The notes beneath the pieces are model-generated. The model saw only the letters and a list, made by a program, of their open reading frames with translations. It searched no databases and had not been told where the DNA came from. From contig NZ_MSDV01000012.1 of the NCBI RefSeq assembly GCF_001931485.1, forward strand, positions 246,721-310,720: a DNA stretch of 64,000 nt, in the 5' to 3' direction. The position numbers and the translations under genes are program-made. The DNA is from Burkholderia sp. SRS-W-2-2016 (GTDB taxonomy: Bacteria; Pseudomonadota; Gammaproteobacteria; Burkholderiales; Burkholderiaceae). Numbering within the stretch: position 1 is the first letter of the stretch; each line of letters opens with the position of its first letter. Shown here piece by piece: positions 1 to 6,967 of the stretch.

Positions 1-633
1 TTTGCGTACACCGGCCGCTTCGGCCCGCGTCCGCAGTGCGATGCATGGCACGGCATGCGCATCAGCGCGAGCGAGGCGCTCGGCTATCAGGTCGAGGGTG
101 CGCCGGTCTACAACCTGCGCCTGCCGGAACCGGCCGCCCAGCCGTTCCCGAACGAAGTCGCGCCCGTCGCGGCGTTTTTTCATGCGACGTCGAAGGACGA
201 CAAGAAGTGGCCGCTCGCGCATTGGAGCGCGCTCGGGCGCGAACTGGCCGAACGCGGCTTTCGCGTGGTGCTGCCGTGGGGTTCGGACGGCGAGCGCGCG
301 GCGGCCGAACAGATCGCCGCCGAGGTGCCGGGCGCAACCGTGCTGCCACGCATGAGCGTGACCGAAATCGCGCAGATGATCGACGCGTGCGCGCTGGTGG
401 TGGGCACCGATACCGGTTTCGTGCACCTCGCTCACGCGTTGCAGAAGCGCACCGTGATGATCTTCGTCGCGACCTCGCCGTCGCATTGCGGCATCGACGC
501 GCCGTATCGGTCGGTCTCGATCGGCGATGGCCAGTCGGTGCCGCCGCTCAGCGCGGCGCTCGAAGCGATCGATCACGTCTACGCGAACGCCCCGGCGCAC
601 GCGCTACGGCAGCGCTCGGCCGCCGCGGCCTGA
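1..633 (+). CDS. waaC: Lipopolysaccharide heptosyltransferase I, 3' part (5' end outside window)
   Basis: The reading frame is open from the first base, so the N-terminal part of the gene lies upstream of the window; about 210 C-terminal residues are present. The visible part is the C-terminal nucleotide-sugar-binding half of a GT9 glycosyltransferase: a beta-strand with FFHATSKDDKKWP near residue 60, VVLPWGSDGE, and the donor-site segment VVGTDTGFVHLAHAL followed by a proline-poor loop. In the family this enzyme adds the first L-glycero-D-manno-heptose to Kdo2-lipid A at the cytoplasmic face of the inner membrane. I call WaaC rather than WaaF from the overall similarity to remembered WaaC C-termini (the segment AYTGRF...W near the start). 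The gene ends with TGA followed by GC-rich hairpins but no clear T-tract terminator. Confidence 0.85.
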   Translation, partial: FAYTGRFGPRPQCDAWHGMRISASEALGYQVEGAPVYNLRLPEPAAQPFPNEVAPVAAFFHATSKDDKKWPLAHWSALGRELAERGFRVVLPWGSDGERAAAEQIAAEVPGATVLPRMSVTEIAQMIDACALVVGTDTGFVHLAHALQKRTVMIFVATSPSHCGIDAPYRSVSIGDGQSVPPLSAALEAIDHVYANAPAHALRQRSAAAA

Positions 634-706
634 CGCGGTTCCATTCCCACGTTCTCGCAATCGTTTGCGGCAAAGAAAAGAGGCGTGCCGCGCAATGCCG
701 CGCAGT

Positions 707-724
707 GCCGCCCTTACGGGCGGC
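707..724 (+). other. 7-bp GC hairpin downstream of waaC
   Basis: GCCGCCC TTAC GGGCGGC is a perfect short stem-loop about 75 bases after the waaC stop. It has no T-tract, so it is at best a weak or Rho-assisted 3' end. Confidence 0.35.
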
Positions 725-795
725 GCATGCGTGGCCGCGCCTCGAAAAACGCCCGCGTCGGGGAACGTCGGGCGAAGAGAAATCGCAAATAAAGC

Positions 796-839
796 GCGAG
801 TGAATCGCGGATGAATCGCGAGTGAATCGCGAGTGAATC
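796..839. repeat. Four tandem 11-bp repeats
   Basis: The unit GCGAGTGAATC occurs four times head to tail; the second copy reads GCGGATGAATC. The 634-1228 interval is otherwise non-coding, so the array sits between the waaC 3' end and the small lipoprotein gene. It could be a slipped-strand microrepeat or a set of binding sites; nothing in the sequence decides this. Confidence 0.8.
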
Positions 840-870
840 GATTACACGGCTGTTAAATCTGTCGCTTTTC

Positions 871-892
871 GTTGGACGCTTAAGCGTTCAAC
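871..892. promoter_or_regulatory. 22-bp near-perfect palindrome
   Basis: GTTGGACGCTTAAGCGTTCAAC pairs 10 of 11 positions around its centre (one mismatch). It lies in the waaC/small lipoprotein intergenic region, about 335 bases before the lipoprotein start. Its form fits a dimeric repressor operator, but there is no promoter evidence beside it. Confidence 0.4.
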
Positions 893-1228
893 ACAGGCCG
901 CGCGGCGCGATTGCCCAAGCACGTCGCCACGACTTCAGCGTGTACTCAGCGCGGGCGCCATCACTTCAAAAGAGCGCCGATGCGCCGCCAGCCGGGCATG
1001 CATCGCGACAGCATGTTCAACGCAGTATAGGCGGTGTTTTTCCGCGATGCCGGCGCGCTCCGTCGGCGCCTCCCACACCCACCGGAAACGCCGCGCCGCG
1101 CGTGCCGCTCCTGTAACACAGTGGTGATCTTCCTTTACAAATGGCAACGCTCGCGCCGCCGCGCATCGGGTTCAATCGGGTCATTCTGGGATTTCGGCTC
1201 GAATCAATCTGACTCGATGGAGAACAAC

Positions 1229-1360
1229 ATGAAACGCTTGATCCTGACTCTGATCGCCGGCACGGTCCTCGCATCGGCGCTCGGCGGCTGTGTGGTCGCG
1301 CCGGCGCCGGGCTATTACTACGGCGGCGGTCCGTACTATCACCACGGCTATTACCGTTGA
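1229..1360 (+). CDS. Very small lipoprotein (43 aa), Tyr/Gly/His-rich
   Basis: A 43-residue product beginning MKRLILTLIAGTVL, with a type II (lipoprotein) signal peptide ending in the lipobox LGGC at about residues 18-21, followed by a short tail rich in Pro, Tyr, Gly and His. A start at 1217 in the same frame is possible, but GGAG at 1219-1222 is correctly spaced for ATG 1229. After processing only about 22 residues remain, anchored to a membrane by the Cys. Similar tiny YY/GG/HH lipoproteins are common in Burkholderiaceae and have no assigned function. Confidence 0.7.
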   Translation: MKRLILTLIAGTVLASALGGCVVAPAPGYYYGGGPYYHHGYYR

Positions 1361-1447
1361 GCCGTTGAGCGTGACGCAAGCGGCGGCCTGAGCCACCATC
1401 TGGCTCGGGCCGCAGTCCCAAGCGAAGTACCAGGCGAGCGAGCGCCG

Positions 1448-1627
1448 CTACGCCACCAGCATTTCGAACGCGACGACCGCGACAATCGCCGCGACGTTCG
1501 CGACGAGCGCATCGACGACGATCCCTTTCCACGTCGCCGGACGGAAGCGCAGCGCGAGCAGGAGAGCGCCGAGCAAGGCCAGCGCGATCATCACCACGAT
1601 GTCCGCGTTATGCAGATGGACGTTCAT
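1448..1627 (-). CDS. Small two-helix inner-membrane protein (59 aa)
   Basis: A complete 59-residue frame starting MNVHLHNADIVV, with GGGAGA 7 bases upstream of the ATG. Residues about 9-27 (IVVMIALALLGALLLALRF) and 37-57 (IVVDALVANVAAIVAVVAF) look like two membrane-spanning helices joined by a short basic loop (RFRPATWKG). No family was recognised. It lies convergent to the small lipoprotein gene and downstream of nothing on its own strand except the transporter at 1741-3048, whose transcript would run into it after about 110 bases. Confidence 0.6.
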   Translation of the reverse strand: MNVHLHNADIVVMIALALLGALLLALRFRPATWKGIVVDALVANVAAIVAVVAFEMLVA

Positions 1628-1740
1628 GCGAATCTCCCTGTTTTTTATAGGGTTATGTCAGGGAGTATAGGCAGGCAAAAAGGACGCGCAAGGCGGGGGA
1701 TTCACCCAGGCCGAGCCGGGGCGAATCCCGCCGCAGCGCA

Positions 1741-3048
1741 TCATTTCATCAGGCTTTCATTGCGCGTTTCGCGCATGCACAGCACGCCGATCAGGCTCAC
1801 CGCGGCGGCCGTCGACACATACGCGCCGACCCACGGCAGCCCGCCGTGCGCGGCCAGCACCGACGCGATATACGGCGCCACCGACGCGCCCAGAATCCCG
1901 CCGAGGTTGTACGCGACACCGGCGCCGGTATAGCGCACGTTGGTCGGGAACAGCTCCGGCAGCAGCGCGCCCATCGGCGCGAAGGTCACGCCCATCAGGA
2001 ACAGCTGGATCACGAGGAACAGCAGCACCAGCAGCGTCTCGCCGCTGCCGAGCAACGGCGCCATCGTGAAGCCTGACAGGATCGCCGCGATGATGCCGAC
2101 GATCAGCACCGGCTTGCGGCCGAAGCGGTCGCTCGCGCGCGCCGACAGCGGCGTCGCGATCGCCATGAACACGACCGCGATGCACAGCAGGCCGAGGAAG
2201 GTCTGGCGCGGGATGTGCAGCATGCTGACGCCGTACGACAGCGAGAAAGTGGTCGCGTTGTAGAACAGCGTGTAGCAGACCACCATCGACAGCGCGCCGA
2301 GCACGGTCGGCACCCAGTGTTGCGAGAACAGCGTCGCGATCGGCACGCGCACGCGTTCCTTGCGTTCGATCGCGGCCTGGAACGCCGGCGTTTCGGCGAT
2401 TTTCAGACGCACGTACAGGCCGAGGGCGACCAGCACCGAGCTGACGAGGAACGGCACGCGCCAGCCCCAGCTGCGGAACTGCTCGTCCGACAGCGACACC
2501 GCGAGCGCGAAGAACAGGCCGTTGGACGCGAGAAAGCCGATCGACGGGCCGAGCTGCGGGAACATACCGAACCAGCCGCGCTTGCCGGCCGGCGCGTTTT
2601 CGGTGGCGAGCAGGGCCGCGCCGCCCCATTCGCCGCCGAGGCCGATGCCCTGGCCGAAGCGCAGCACGCACAGCAGGATCGGCGCGAGGCTGCCGATCGA
2701 GTCGTAGCCGGGCACGAAGCCAATCAGCGTGGTGGACACGCCCATCACCAGCAGCGATGCGACCAGCGTCGATTTACGGCCGATGCGGTCGCCGAAATGG
2801 CCGAACAGGAACGAGCCGATCGGCCGCGCGACGAACGCGATGCCGAACGTGACGAAGGCCGACAACGCTTGCGCGGTAGCCGAGCCGTGGGGAAAAAATA
2901 CCGGTCCGATCACGAGCGCGGCGGCGGTCGCGTAGACGTAGAAATCGTAGAACTCGATCGCGGTGCCGATGAAGCTCGCGAAGATGATCCGCGCGTTGCT
3001 GTTTCGCCCGTTAGCGGGCTGTGCCGCGGAAATCGGCGATGTGGACAT
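1741..3048 (-). CDS. MHS-family major facilitator (metabolite:H+ symporter)
   Basis: A 435-residue, 12-helix major facilitator of the metabolite:H+ symporter (MHS) type, the branch that includes KgtP, ProP, ShiA and citrate carriers. Visible signatures are the loop 2-3 motif GHFGDRIGRKSTL, the helix-5 stretch RFGQGIGLGGEWGGAALLATE typical of MHS proteins, and the repeated half-motif RASDRFGRKPVL in the second domain. The start chosen is MSTSPISAAQ at 3048, because GGAGA lies 9 bases upstream; longer frames lack a ribosome site and encode Arg/Pro-rich residues. The substrate cannot be told from sequence; no catabolic partner sits beside it. Confidence 0.85.
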   Translation of the reverse strand: MSTSPISAAQPANGRNSNARIIFASFIGTAIEFYDFYVYATAAALVIGPVFFPHGSATAQALSAFVTFGIAFVARPIGSFLFGHFGDRIGRKSTLVASLLVMGVSTTLIGFVPGYDSIGSLAPILLCVLRFGQGIGLGGEWGGAALLATENAPAGKRGWFGMFPQLGPSIGFLASNGLFFALAVSLSDEQFRSWGWRVPFLVSSVLVALGLYVRLKIAETPAFQAAIERKERVRVPIATLFSQHWVPTVLGALSMVVCYTLFYNATTFSLSYGVSMLHIPRQTFLGLLCIAVVFMAIATPLSARASDRFGRKPVLIVGIIAAILSGFTMAPLLGSGETLLVLLFLVIQLFLMGVTFAPMGALLPELFPTNVRYTGAGVAYNLGGILGASVAPYIASVLAAHGGLPWVGAYVSTAAAVSLIGVLCMRETRNESLMK

Positions 3049-3330
3049 GCAGGGTCTCCAATTGTCGTGAGGCCGCGGGGGCTGAGCCGGCTTGGTGCCG
3101 TCGCGGCGATGCGCGAGTGGGCCAGGCGGCGCGCATGAGGGCGGCGTCCTCGTTGAGTGTCGAGGCGGCGCCGCTCGCGGATGGCGCCGCGGCACTGCAC
3201 TCGGCTCGGGCGCCGCGCCGGCGGGTAGGCGGGCGGCGTGAGCGATGCCGGAGGGCTCCGGCGGAGGGAATCCGAAAATTATAGCGAGCGCGCTTGTTAT
3301 GCAGCAATGGCGGCGTGGGGTGGGGCTTCA

Positions 3331-3429
3331 ATGAGTGCGCTAATGGGTGCGCTAATGGGTGCACTAACGAGCGCGCTCATTAGCGCTGGCGCGACGCGTC
3401 ACGTCACTTCACGTCACTTCACGTCACGC
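3331..3429. repeat. Two adjacent short tandem repeat arrays (12 bp x3, 10 bp x3)
   Basis: Positions 3331-3366 hold three copies of ATGRGTGCRCTA (12 bp); positions 3400-3429 hold three copies of CACGTCACTT, the last diverging at the end. Both lie between the start of the MHS transporter gene and the stop of the TonB-like lipoprotein gene, an otherwise empty interval (3049-3440). They look like replication-slippage arrays. Confidence 0.75.
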
Positions 3430-3440
3430 GCCGCTCATGC

Positions 3441-3902
3441 TCACTCGAAGTTTTCCGCCTGCGGCGACGCGAGTTCGCGCAGCTGGAATTTGCCGTTGTC
3501 GTTGAACAGCCAGTCCTCGAACAGTTCGAGTTGACCGCGGCCGTTCAGCAGTTTGCCGGGCGGCGTCGGCAGCGGCGACGAGCGGCGCAGCGTGGCGAGC
3601 GCGGTGGCCTCGGCTTCGTCGTCGCCGTTGGTGCGATACACGGCCGACTGTACGACGTGACCGTTGCGATCCACCGTGAACGACACCACTACCAGCGAGC
3701 GCAGCATCGCCTGCGGCTTGCCTTGCAGCACATACGACGGATTGCGTTCGACGATGCGGCGCGCGACCGCGTCGCGGTATTCGTCGAGCGTCGCGCTGTT
3801 GATCGCGGCGACCGGCGTGCTGACCGTTTGCGGGTGGGGCAGCGTGATCGTGCAGCCGGCCACCGTCGCGACGGCGAGCGCGAGGAGCAGCACGCGCGCC
3901 AT
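3441..3902 (-). CDS. TonB C-terminal-like lipoprotein
   Basis: About 153 residues from MARVLLLALAVATVAGC, which is a lipoprotein signal with lipobox VAGC. The mature part carries a TonB-C-like fold: SLVVVSFTVDRNGHVVQSAVYRTNGDDEAEATALATLRRSSPLPTPP matches the usual pattern V-x-F-x-(IV)-x-x-x-G-x-(VL) ... A-x-x-A-(LV)-x-x-x-x-P-x-P-x-P. Small lipoproteins of this type may contact envelope components rather than act as full TonB energisers: there is no N-terminal TonB helix or Pro-rich region. An upstream ATG at 3989 is in frame and would hide the signal peptide; neither start has a strong ribosome site, and I prefer 3902 because of the lipobox. Confidence 0.7.
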   Translation of the reverse strand: MARVLLLALAVATVAGCTITLPHPQTVSTPVAAINSATLDEYRDAVARRIVERNPSYVLQGKPQAMLRSLVVVSFTVDRNGHVVQSAVYRTNGDDEAEATALATLRRSSPLPTPPGKLLNGRGQLELFEDWLFNDNGKFQLRELASPQAENFE

Positions 3903-4154
3903 GCTCGCTGGGCGCGCTGAAGTGGCGGGTGCTGCGGCGGCGATGCATGAGGTTACGCGGTGAAGCAGATGAGGAGTGCGGGGGAGCATCGTCGGGGAAC
4001 AGCGCGGAAGGAGGTAATTTGATGGTAGTCAAAAACCGCCAGGATTCAATTGGCGTTCGCCCGCTGTGCGCGCAGCGTTAGTGTGCGTTTGCCGCTGGCA
4101 CGCGCGCGCACCGCACTTCGCGCGTCGATGTAATGGCCGGAAATTTCCACCGCA

Positions 4155-4183
4155 TTGGTTAGCGACGCAAACCCGCCTACACT
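4155..4183 (+). promoter_or_regulatory. Sigma-70-type promoter for a candidate small RNA
   Basis: TTGGTT (4155-4160), exactly 17 bases, then TACACT (4178-4183). Transcription would begin near 4189-4191. No protein-coding frame follows on this strand before the intrinsic terminator at 4224-4248. Confidence 0.55.
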
Positions 4184-4188
4184 CTGTT

Positions 4189-4248
4189 GGCCTCTTCCTG
4201 AGGCATCGGTGGAAGTCTTTTCGGCCCGCTTATAGCGGGCTTTCTTTT
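4189..4248 (+). ncRNA. Candidate ~60-nt small RNA
   Basis: Inferred transcript of about 60 nt. Its 5' end forms GCCTC-TTCCT-GAGGC (4190-4204), a perfect 5-bp hairpin with the pyrimidine loop UUCCU, which is complementary to Shine-Dalgarno cores. The 3' end is an intrinsic terminator, GCCCGC-TTATA-GCGGGC (4224-4240) followed by TTTCTTTT. Promoter spacing, lack of an open frame and both hairpins support an independent RNA gene between the TonB-like lipoprotein gene and argH. I do not recognise it as a named family. Confidence 0.5.
4224..4248 (+). terminator. Intrinsic terminator (end of candidate sRNA)
   Basis: Perfect 6-bp stem GCCCGC / GCGGGC with a TTATA loop and the tract TTTCTTTT on the plus strand. 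Confidence 0.75.
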
Positions 4249-4274
4249 GCTTTCTGCACGGCGCGGTACAGGCG

Positions 4275-4305
4275 AAAAAAAAGCGAACCGCCAACCGGTT
4301 CGCTT
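4275..4305 (-). terminator. Intrinsic terminator of argH
   Basis: Read on the minus strand: AAGCGAACCGG-TTGG-CGGTTCGCTT, running straight into eight T residues. It lies about 70 bases after the argH stop. Confidence 0.85.
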
Positions 4306-4375
4306 CTTCCTGCCCGCCGCGAAGCGGACTACGCACGAGCCGCAAGCTTGCGCTCACAGCCCGCCGTCATACAGA

Positions 4376-5782
4376 TCACTGCAACGCCGCGCGCGCCGCC
4401 TTCACCGCGGCCAGCACCTGTTCCGGCGCGGTGCCGCCCGGATGATTGCGGCTCGCGACCGAGCCTTCGAGCGTCAGATACGAGAACACGTCTTCACCGA
4501 TCAACTGCGCGACGTTCGGCAGTTCCGCGCGCATTTCGTCGAGCGTCAGGTCGGCGAGATCGCAGCCGCGATCCGCGCACACGCGCACCGCGAGCGCGAC
4601 CGCTTCGTGCGCGTCGCGGAACGGCAGACCGCGCTTGACCAGGTAGTCGGCCAGATCGGTCGCGGTCGAGAAGCCTTGCAGCGCGGCGTCGCGCATTGCC
4701 TGCGGCTTGACCGTGATGCCGGCGACCATTTCCGCGAAGATGCGCAGCGTGTCGGCGACCGTATCGACGGTGTCGAACAGCGGCTCCTTATCTTCCTGGT
4801 TGTCCTTGTTGTACGCGAGCGGCTGGCCCTTCATCAGCGTGAGCAGCGCCATCAGATGGCCGTTCACGCGGCCGGTCTTGCCGCGCGCGAGTTCGGGCAC
4901 GTCGGGGTTCTTCTTCTGCGGCATGATCGACGAACCGGTGCAGAAGCGGTCGGCCAGATCGATGAAGCCGACGCGCGGGCTCATCCACAGCACCAGTTCT
5001 TCGGAGAAGCGCGACACGTGCGTCATCACGAGTGCGGAGGCGGCCGTGAATTCGATCGCGAAGTCGCGATCCGAAACCGCATCCAGCGAGTTCGCGCAGA
5101 TGCCGTCGAAGCCGAGCGTCTTCGCGACCGCGTGACGGTCGATCGGATAGCTGGTGCCGGCGAGCGCCGCCGCGCCGAGCGGCAGACGGTTCACGCGCTT
5201 GCGGCAGTCGACCATGCGTTCGGCGTCGCGCGAGAACATCTCGACGTACGCGAGCAGGTGATGGCCGAAGGTGACCGGCTGCGCGACCTGCAGGTGCGTG
5301 AAGCCGGGCATGATGGTCGATGCGTTCTGCTCGGCGATCTCCAGCAGCGCGACGCGCAGATCCTTCAGCAGGCCGCCGATGCGATCGATCTCGCCGCGCA
5401 GCCACAGACGGATGTCGGTCGCGACCTGGTCGTTGCGCGAGCGGCCGGTGTGCAGGCGCTTGCCGGCGTCGCCGATCAGCGCGGTCAGGCGCGCTTCGAT
5501 GTTCAGGTGCACGTCTTCGAGATCGAGCTGCCACTCGAATTCGCCGCGCTCGATTTCACCCTTGATCTGCGCCATCCCGCGCTGGATCGCGGCGAGGTCG
5601 TCGGCGGAGATGATCTTTTGCGCGGCCAGCATCGAGGCGTGCGCGAGCGACCCTTCGATGTCGACGAACGCCAGACGCTTGTCGAAGAAAACCGACGACG
5701 TGTAGCGTTTGACGAGCTCCGACATCGGCTCCGAGAAGCGAGCCGACCAGGCTTCGCCTTTTTTGTGCAGTTGGGACGTCAT
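4376..5782 (-). CDS. argH: Argininosuccinate lyase
   Basis: A 468-residue enzyme of the fumarase/aspartase superfamily, matching the usual ArgH length. It splits argininosuccinate into arginine and fumarate, the last step of arginine biosynthesis in the cytoplasm. Visible are the N-terminal [18 protein letters not shown], the [13 protein letters not shown] segment (substrate-binding loop), [16 protein letters not shown] (conserved region 2, catalytic His), and the superfamily signature [12 protein letters not shown] with its catalytic Ser. The start [16 protein letters not shown] at 5782 is conserved in the family; a longer frame to 5833 adds unlikely residues. It is followed by its own terminator and appears to be transcribed alone. 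Confidence 0.95.
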   Translation of the reverse strand: MTSQLHKKGEAWSARFSEPMSELVKRYTSSVFFDKRLAFVDIEGSLAHASMLAAQKIISADDLAAIQRGMAQIKGEIERGEFEWQLDLEDVHLNIEARLTALIGDAGKRLHTGRSRNDQVATDIRLWLRGEIDRIGGLLKDLRVALLEIAEQNASTIMPGFTHLQVAQPVTFGHHLLAYVEMFSRDAERMVDCRKRVNRLPLGAAALAGTSYPIDRHAVAKTLGFDGICANSLDAVSDRDFAIEFTAASALVMTHVSRFSEELVLWMSPRVGFIDLADRFCTGSSIMPQKKNPDVPELARGKTGRVNGHLMALLTLMKGQPLAYNKDNQEDKEPLFDTVDTVADTLRIFAEMVAGITVKPQAMRDAALQGFSTATDLADYLVKRGLPFRDAHEAVALAVRVCADRGCDLADLTLDEMRAELPNVAQLIGEDVFSYLTLEGSVASRNHPGGTAPEQVLAAVKAARAALQ

Positions 5783-5931
5783 GGTGTTGGGCGGTAAAAA
5801 CGAGCGGTGAAAAGGCTGGCGACGCGAGAGCACATGCAGTGTGCAAAGGCGTCGCCGCGGCGAAGAAAGAGAGGGATTTTAACACCGGGCGGGGGCGTTC
5901 CAGACGCCGGAAGGCGCTCCGGCGGGCGCGC

Positions 5932-6744
5932 TTATTCCCGCACCAGCACCACCAGCTTCAGATCCTCGCGATGCGCGGGCTTGAAGGTGATCTGGTCGTA
6001 GACGATGCGCCCGTCGCGCGGATGATCGAATTCGCGCCGGCCGCCCTCGCGCTCGCCGACATCCTGCGACGCCCAGAAGCGCGCGAACTCGTCGCTCGCG
6101 GTGCTCAGCGAGTCGATCAGCGCGCGCGTCGGCGCGTCGTTCAGATGGCGGATCGAGTCGGCGCGAAACTCGGCGGCCAGCCGCCGCGCGCGGATTTCCC
6201 AATCGACGATCAAGGTCCGCGCGGCCGGTTCGGTGAACGTATAGCGCAGCAGGTTGCGATCGTGCGCGCCATCGAGCCAGCCGACGAACAGATCGGCCGC
6301 GCGCTCGTTCCACGCGAGCGCGTTCCACTGCCGGTCGAGCACATAGGCCGGCGTGCTGACCAGTTGCACGGTTTCGAGCAGCGTGGCGGGGGCGTCGGCG
6401 GCGGCCGGGTCGGGCTCGGCCGGATCGCGCTGCGCGGCCAGTTCGAACAGATACGCGCGCTCGGCGCGCGACAGCTGCAACGCGACGGCGATCCGCGCAA
6501 GCGCATCGGCCGAGGCCGACACCGGCCGGCCCTGTTCGATCCACGTGTACCAGGTCGGGCTCACGCCGCACAGCTGCGCGACTTCCTCGCGCCGCAGCCC
6601 GGGCGTGCGGCGGCGCGGCCCCGGCGGCAGACCGACCGCCTGCGGCGAGAGCCGCTCGCGATGGGCGCGGATAAAGTCGCCGAGCGCGCGGGCCGGGGTG
6701 GCGTCGAGCGGCGGCGGGTGGTCGGCGGAAGGCGGCGTGGTCAT
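5932..6744 (-). CDS. HTH-type regulator with MmyB-like ligand-binding domain
   Basis: A 270-residue protein. Residues about 18-95 form a Cro/C1-type helix-turn-helix: LGDFIRAHRERLSPQAVGL, RRTPGLRREEVAQLCGVSPTWYTWIEQGR, typical of the XRE subgroup with the RRTPGLRREE signature. The C-terminal 170 residues match the MmyB-like domain (PAYVLDRQWNALAWNERAADLFVGW, then a Leu/Arg-rich helical region and DPRDGRIVYDQITFKP), a PAS-like fold thought to bind a small, possibly fatty, ligand. Members usually repress an adjacent oxidoreductase gene, but none flanks this one, so the target is unknown. A repeated GTACC element just upstream (6792-6806) may be its own operator. Confidence 0.85.
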   Translation of the reverse strand: MTTPPSADHPPPLDATPARALGDFIRAHRERLSPQAVGLPPGPRRRTPGLRREEVAQLCGVSPTWYTWIEQGRPVSASADALARIAVALQLSRAERAYLFELAAQRDPAEPDPAAADAPATLLETVQLVSTPAYVLDRQWNALAWNERAADLFVGWLDGAHDRNLLRYTFTEPAARTLIVDWEIRARRLAAEFRADSIRHLNDAPTRALIDSLSTASDEFARFWASQDVGEREGGRREFDHPRDGRIVYDQITFKPAHREDLKLVVLVRE

Positions 6745-6791
6745 GCTGGCGGGCGCGGCGAGGGGTAACGGAGATACCAGAATAATCGCTT

Positions 6792-6806
6792 GATTGGTAC
6801 TGGTAC
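6792..6806 (-). promoter_or_regulatory. Possible autoregulatory operator (repeated GTACC half-sites)
   Basis: On the minus strand the sequence TGTACCAGTACCAAT holds two GTACC units 6 bases apart, about 50 bases before the regulator start. XRE/MmyB regulators often bind their own promoter; the assignment is inference from position and symmetry only. Confidence 0.3.
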
Positions 6807-6891
6807 ATGAGCGGGCTCTATTGTAGCGGCAGGAATCGCGCGATGCGTCGGCGCTTGCCCGCTGGTCGGTCCGCCGAACGCGACGCGCAAT

Positions 6892-6932
6892 AAAAAAACC
6901 GGGCGCGGCCCTGATTGGCCACGCCCGGTTTC
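6892..6932 (-). terminator. Intrinsic terminator of ppc
   Basis: On the minus strand: CCGGGCGTGGCC-AATCAG-GGCCGCGCCCGG (one internal mismatch) followed by TTTTTTTATT. It lies 36 bases beyond the ppc stop. Confidence 0.9.
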
Positions 6933-6967
6933 TGTGATGCCGCAGAGGTGAGCTCGCTAACTCAACC

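Noticed and set aside
4247..5797. Long plus-strand open frame opposite argH
   Set aside because: Arg/His/Asp-rich, no ribosome site, entirely opposite argH with its intact signature.
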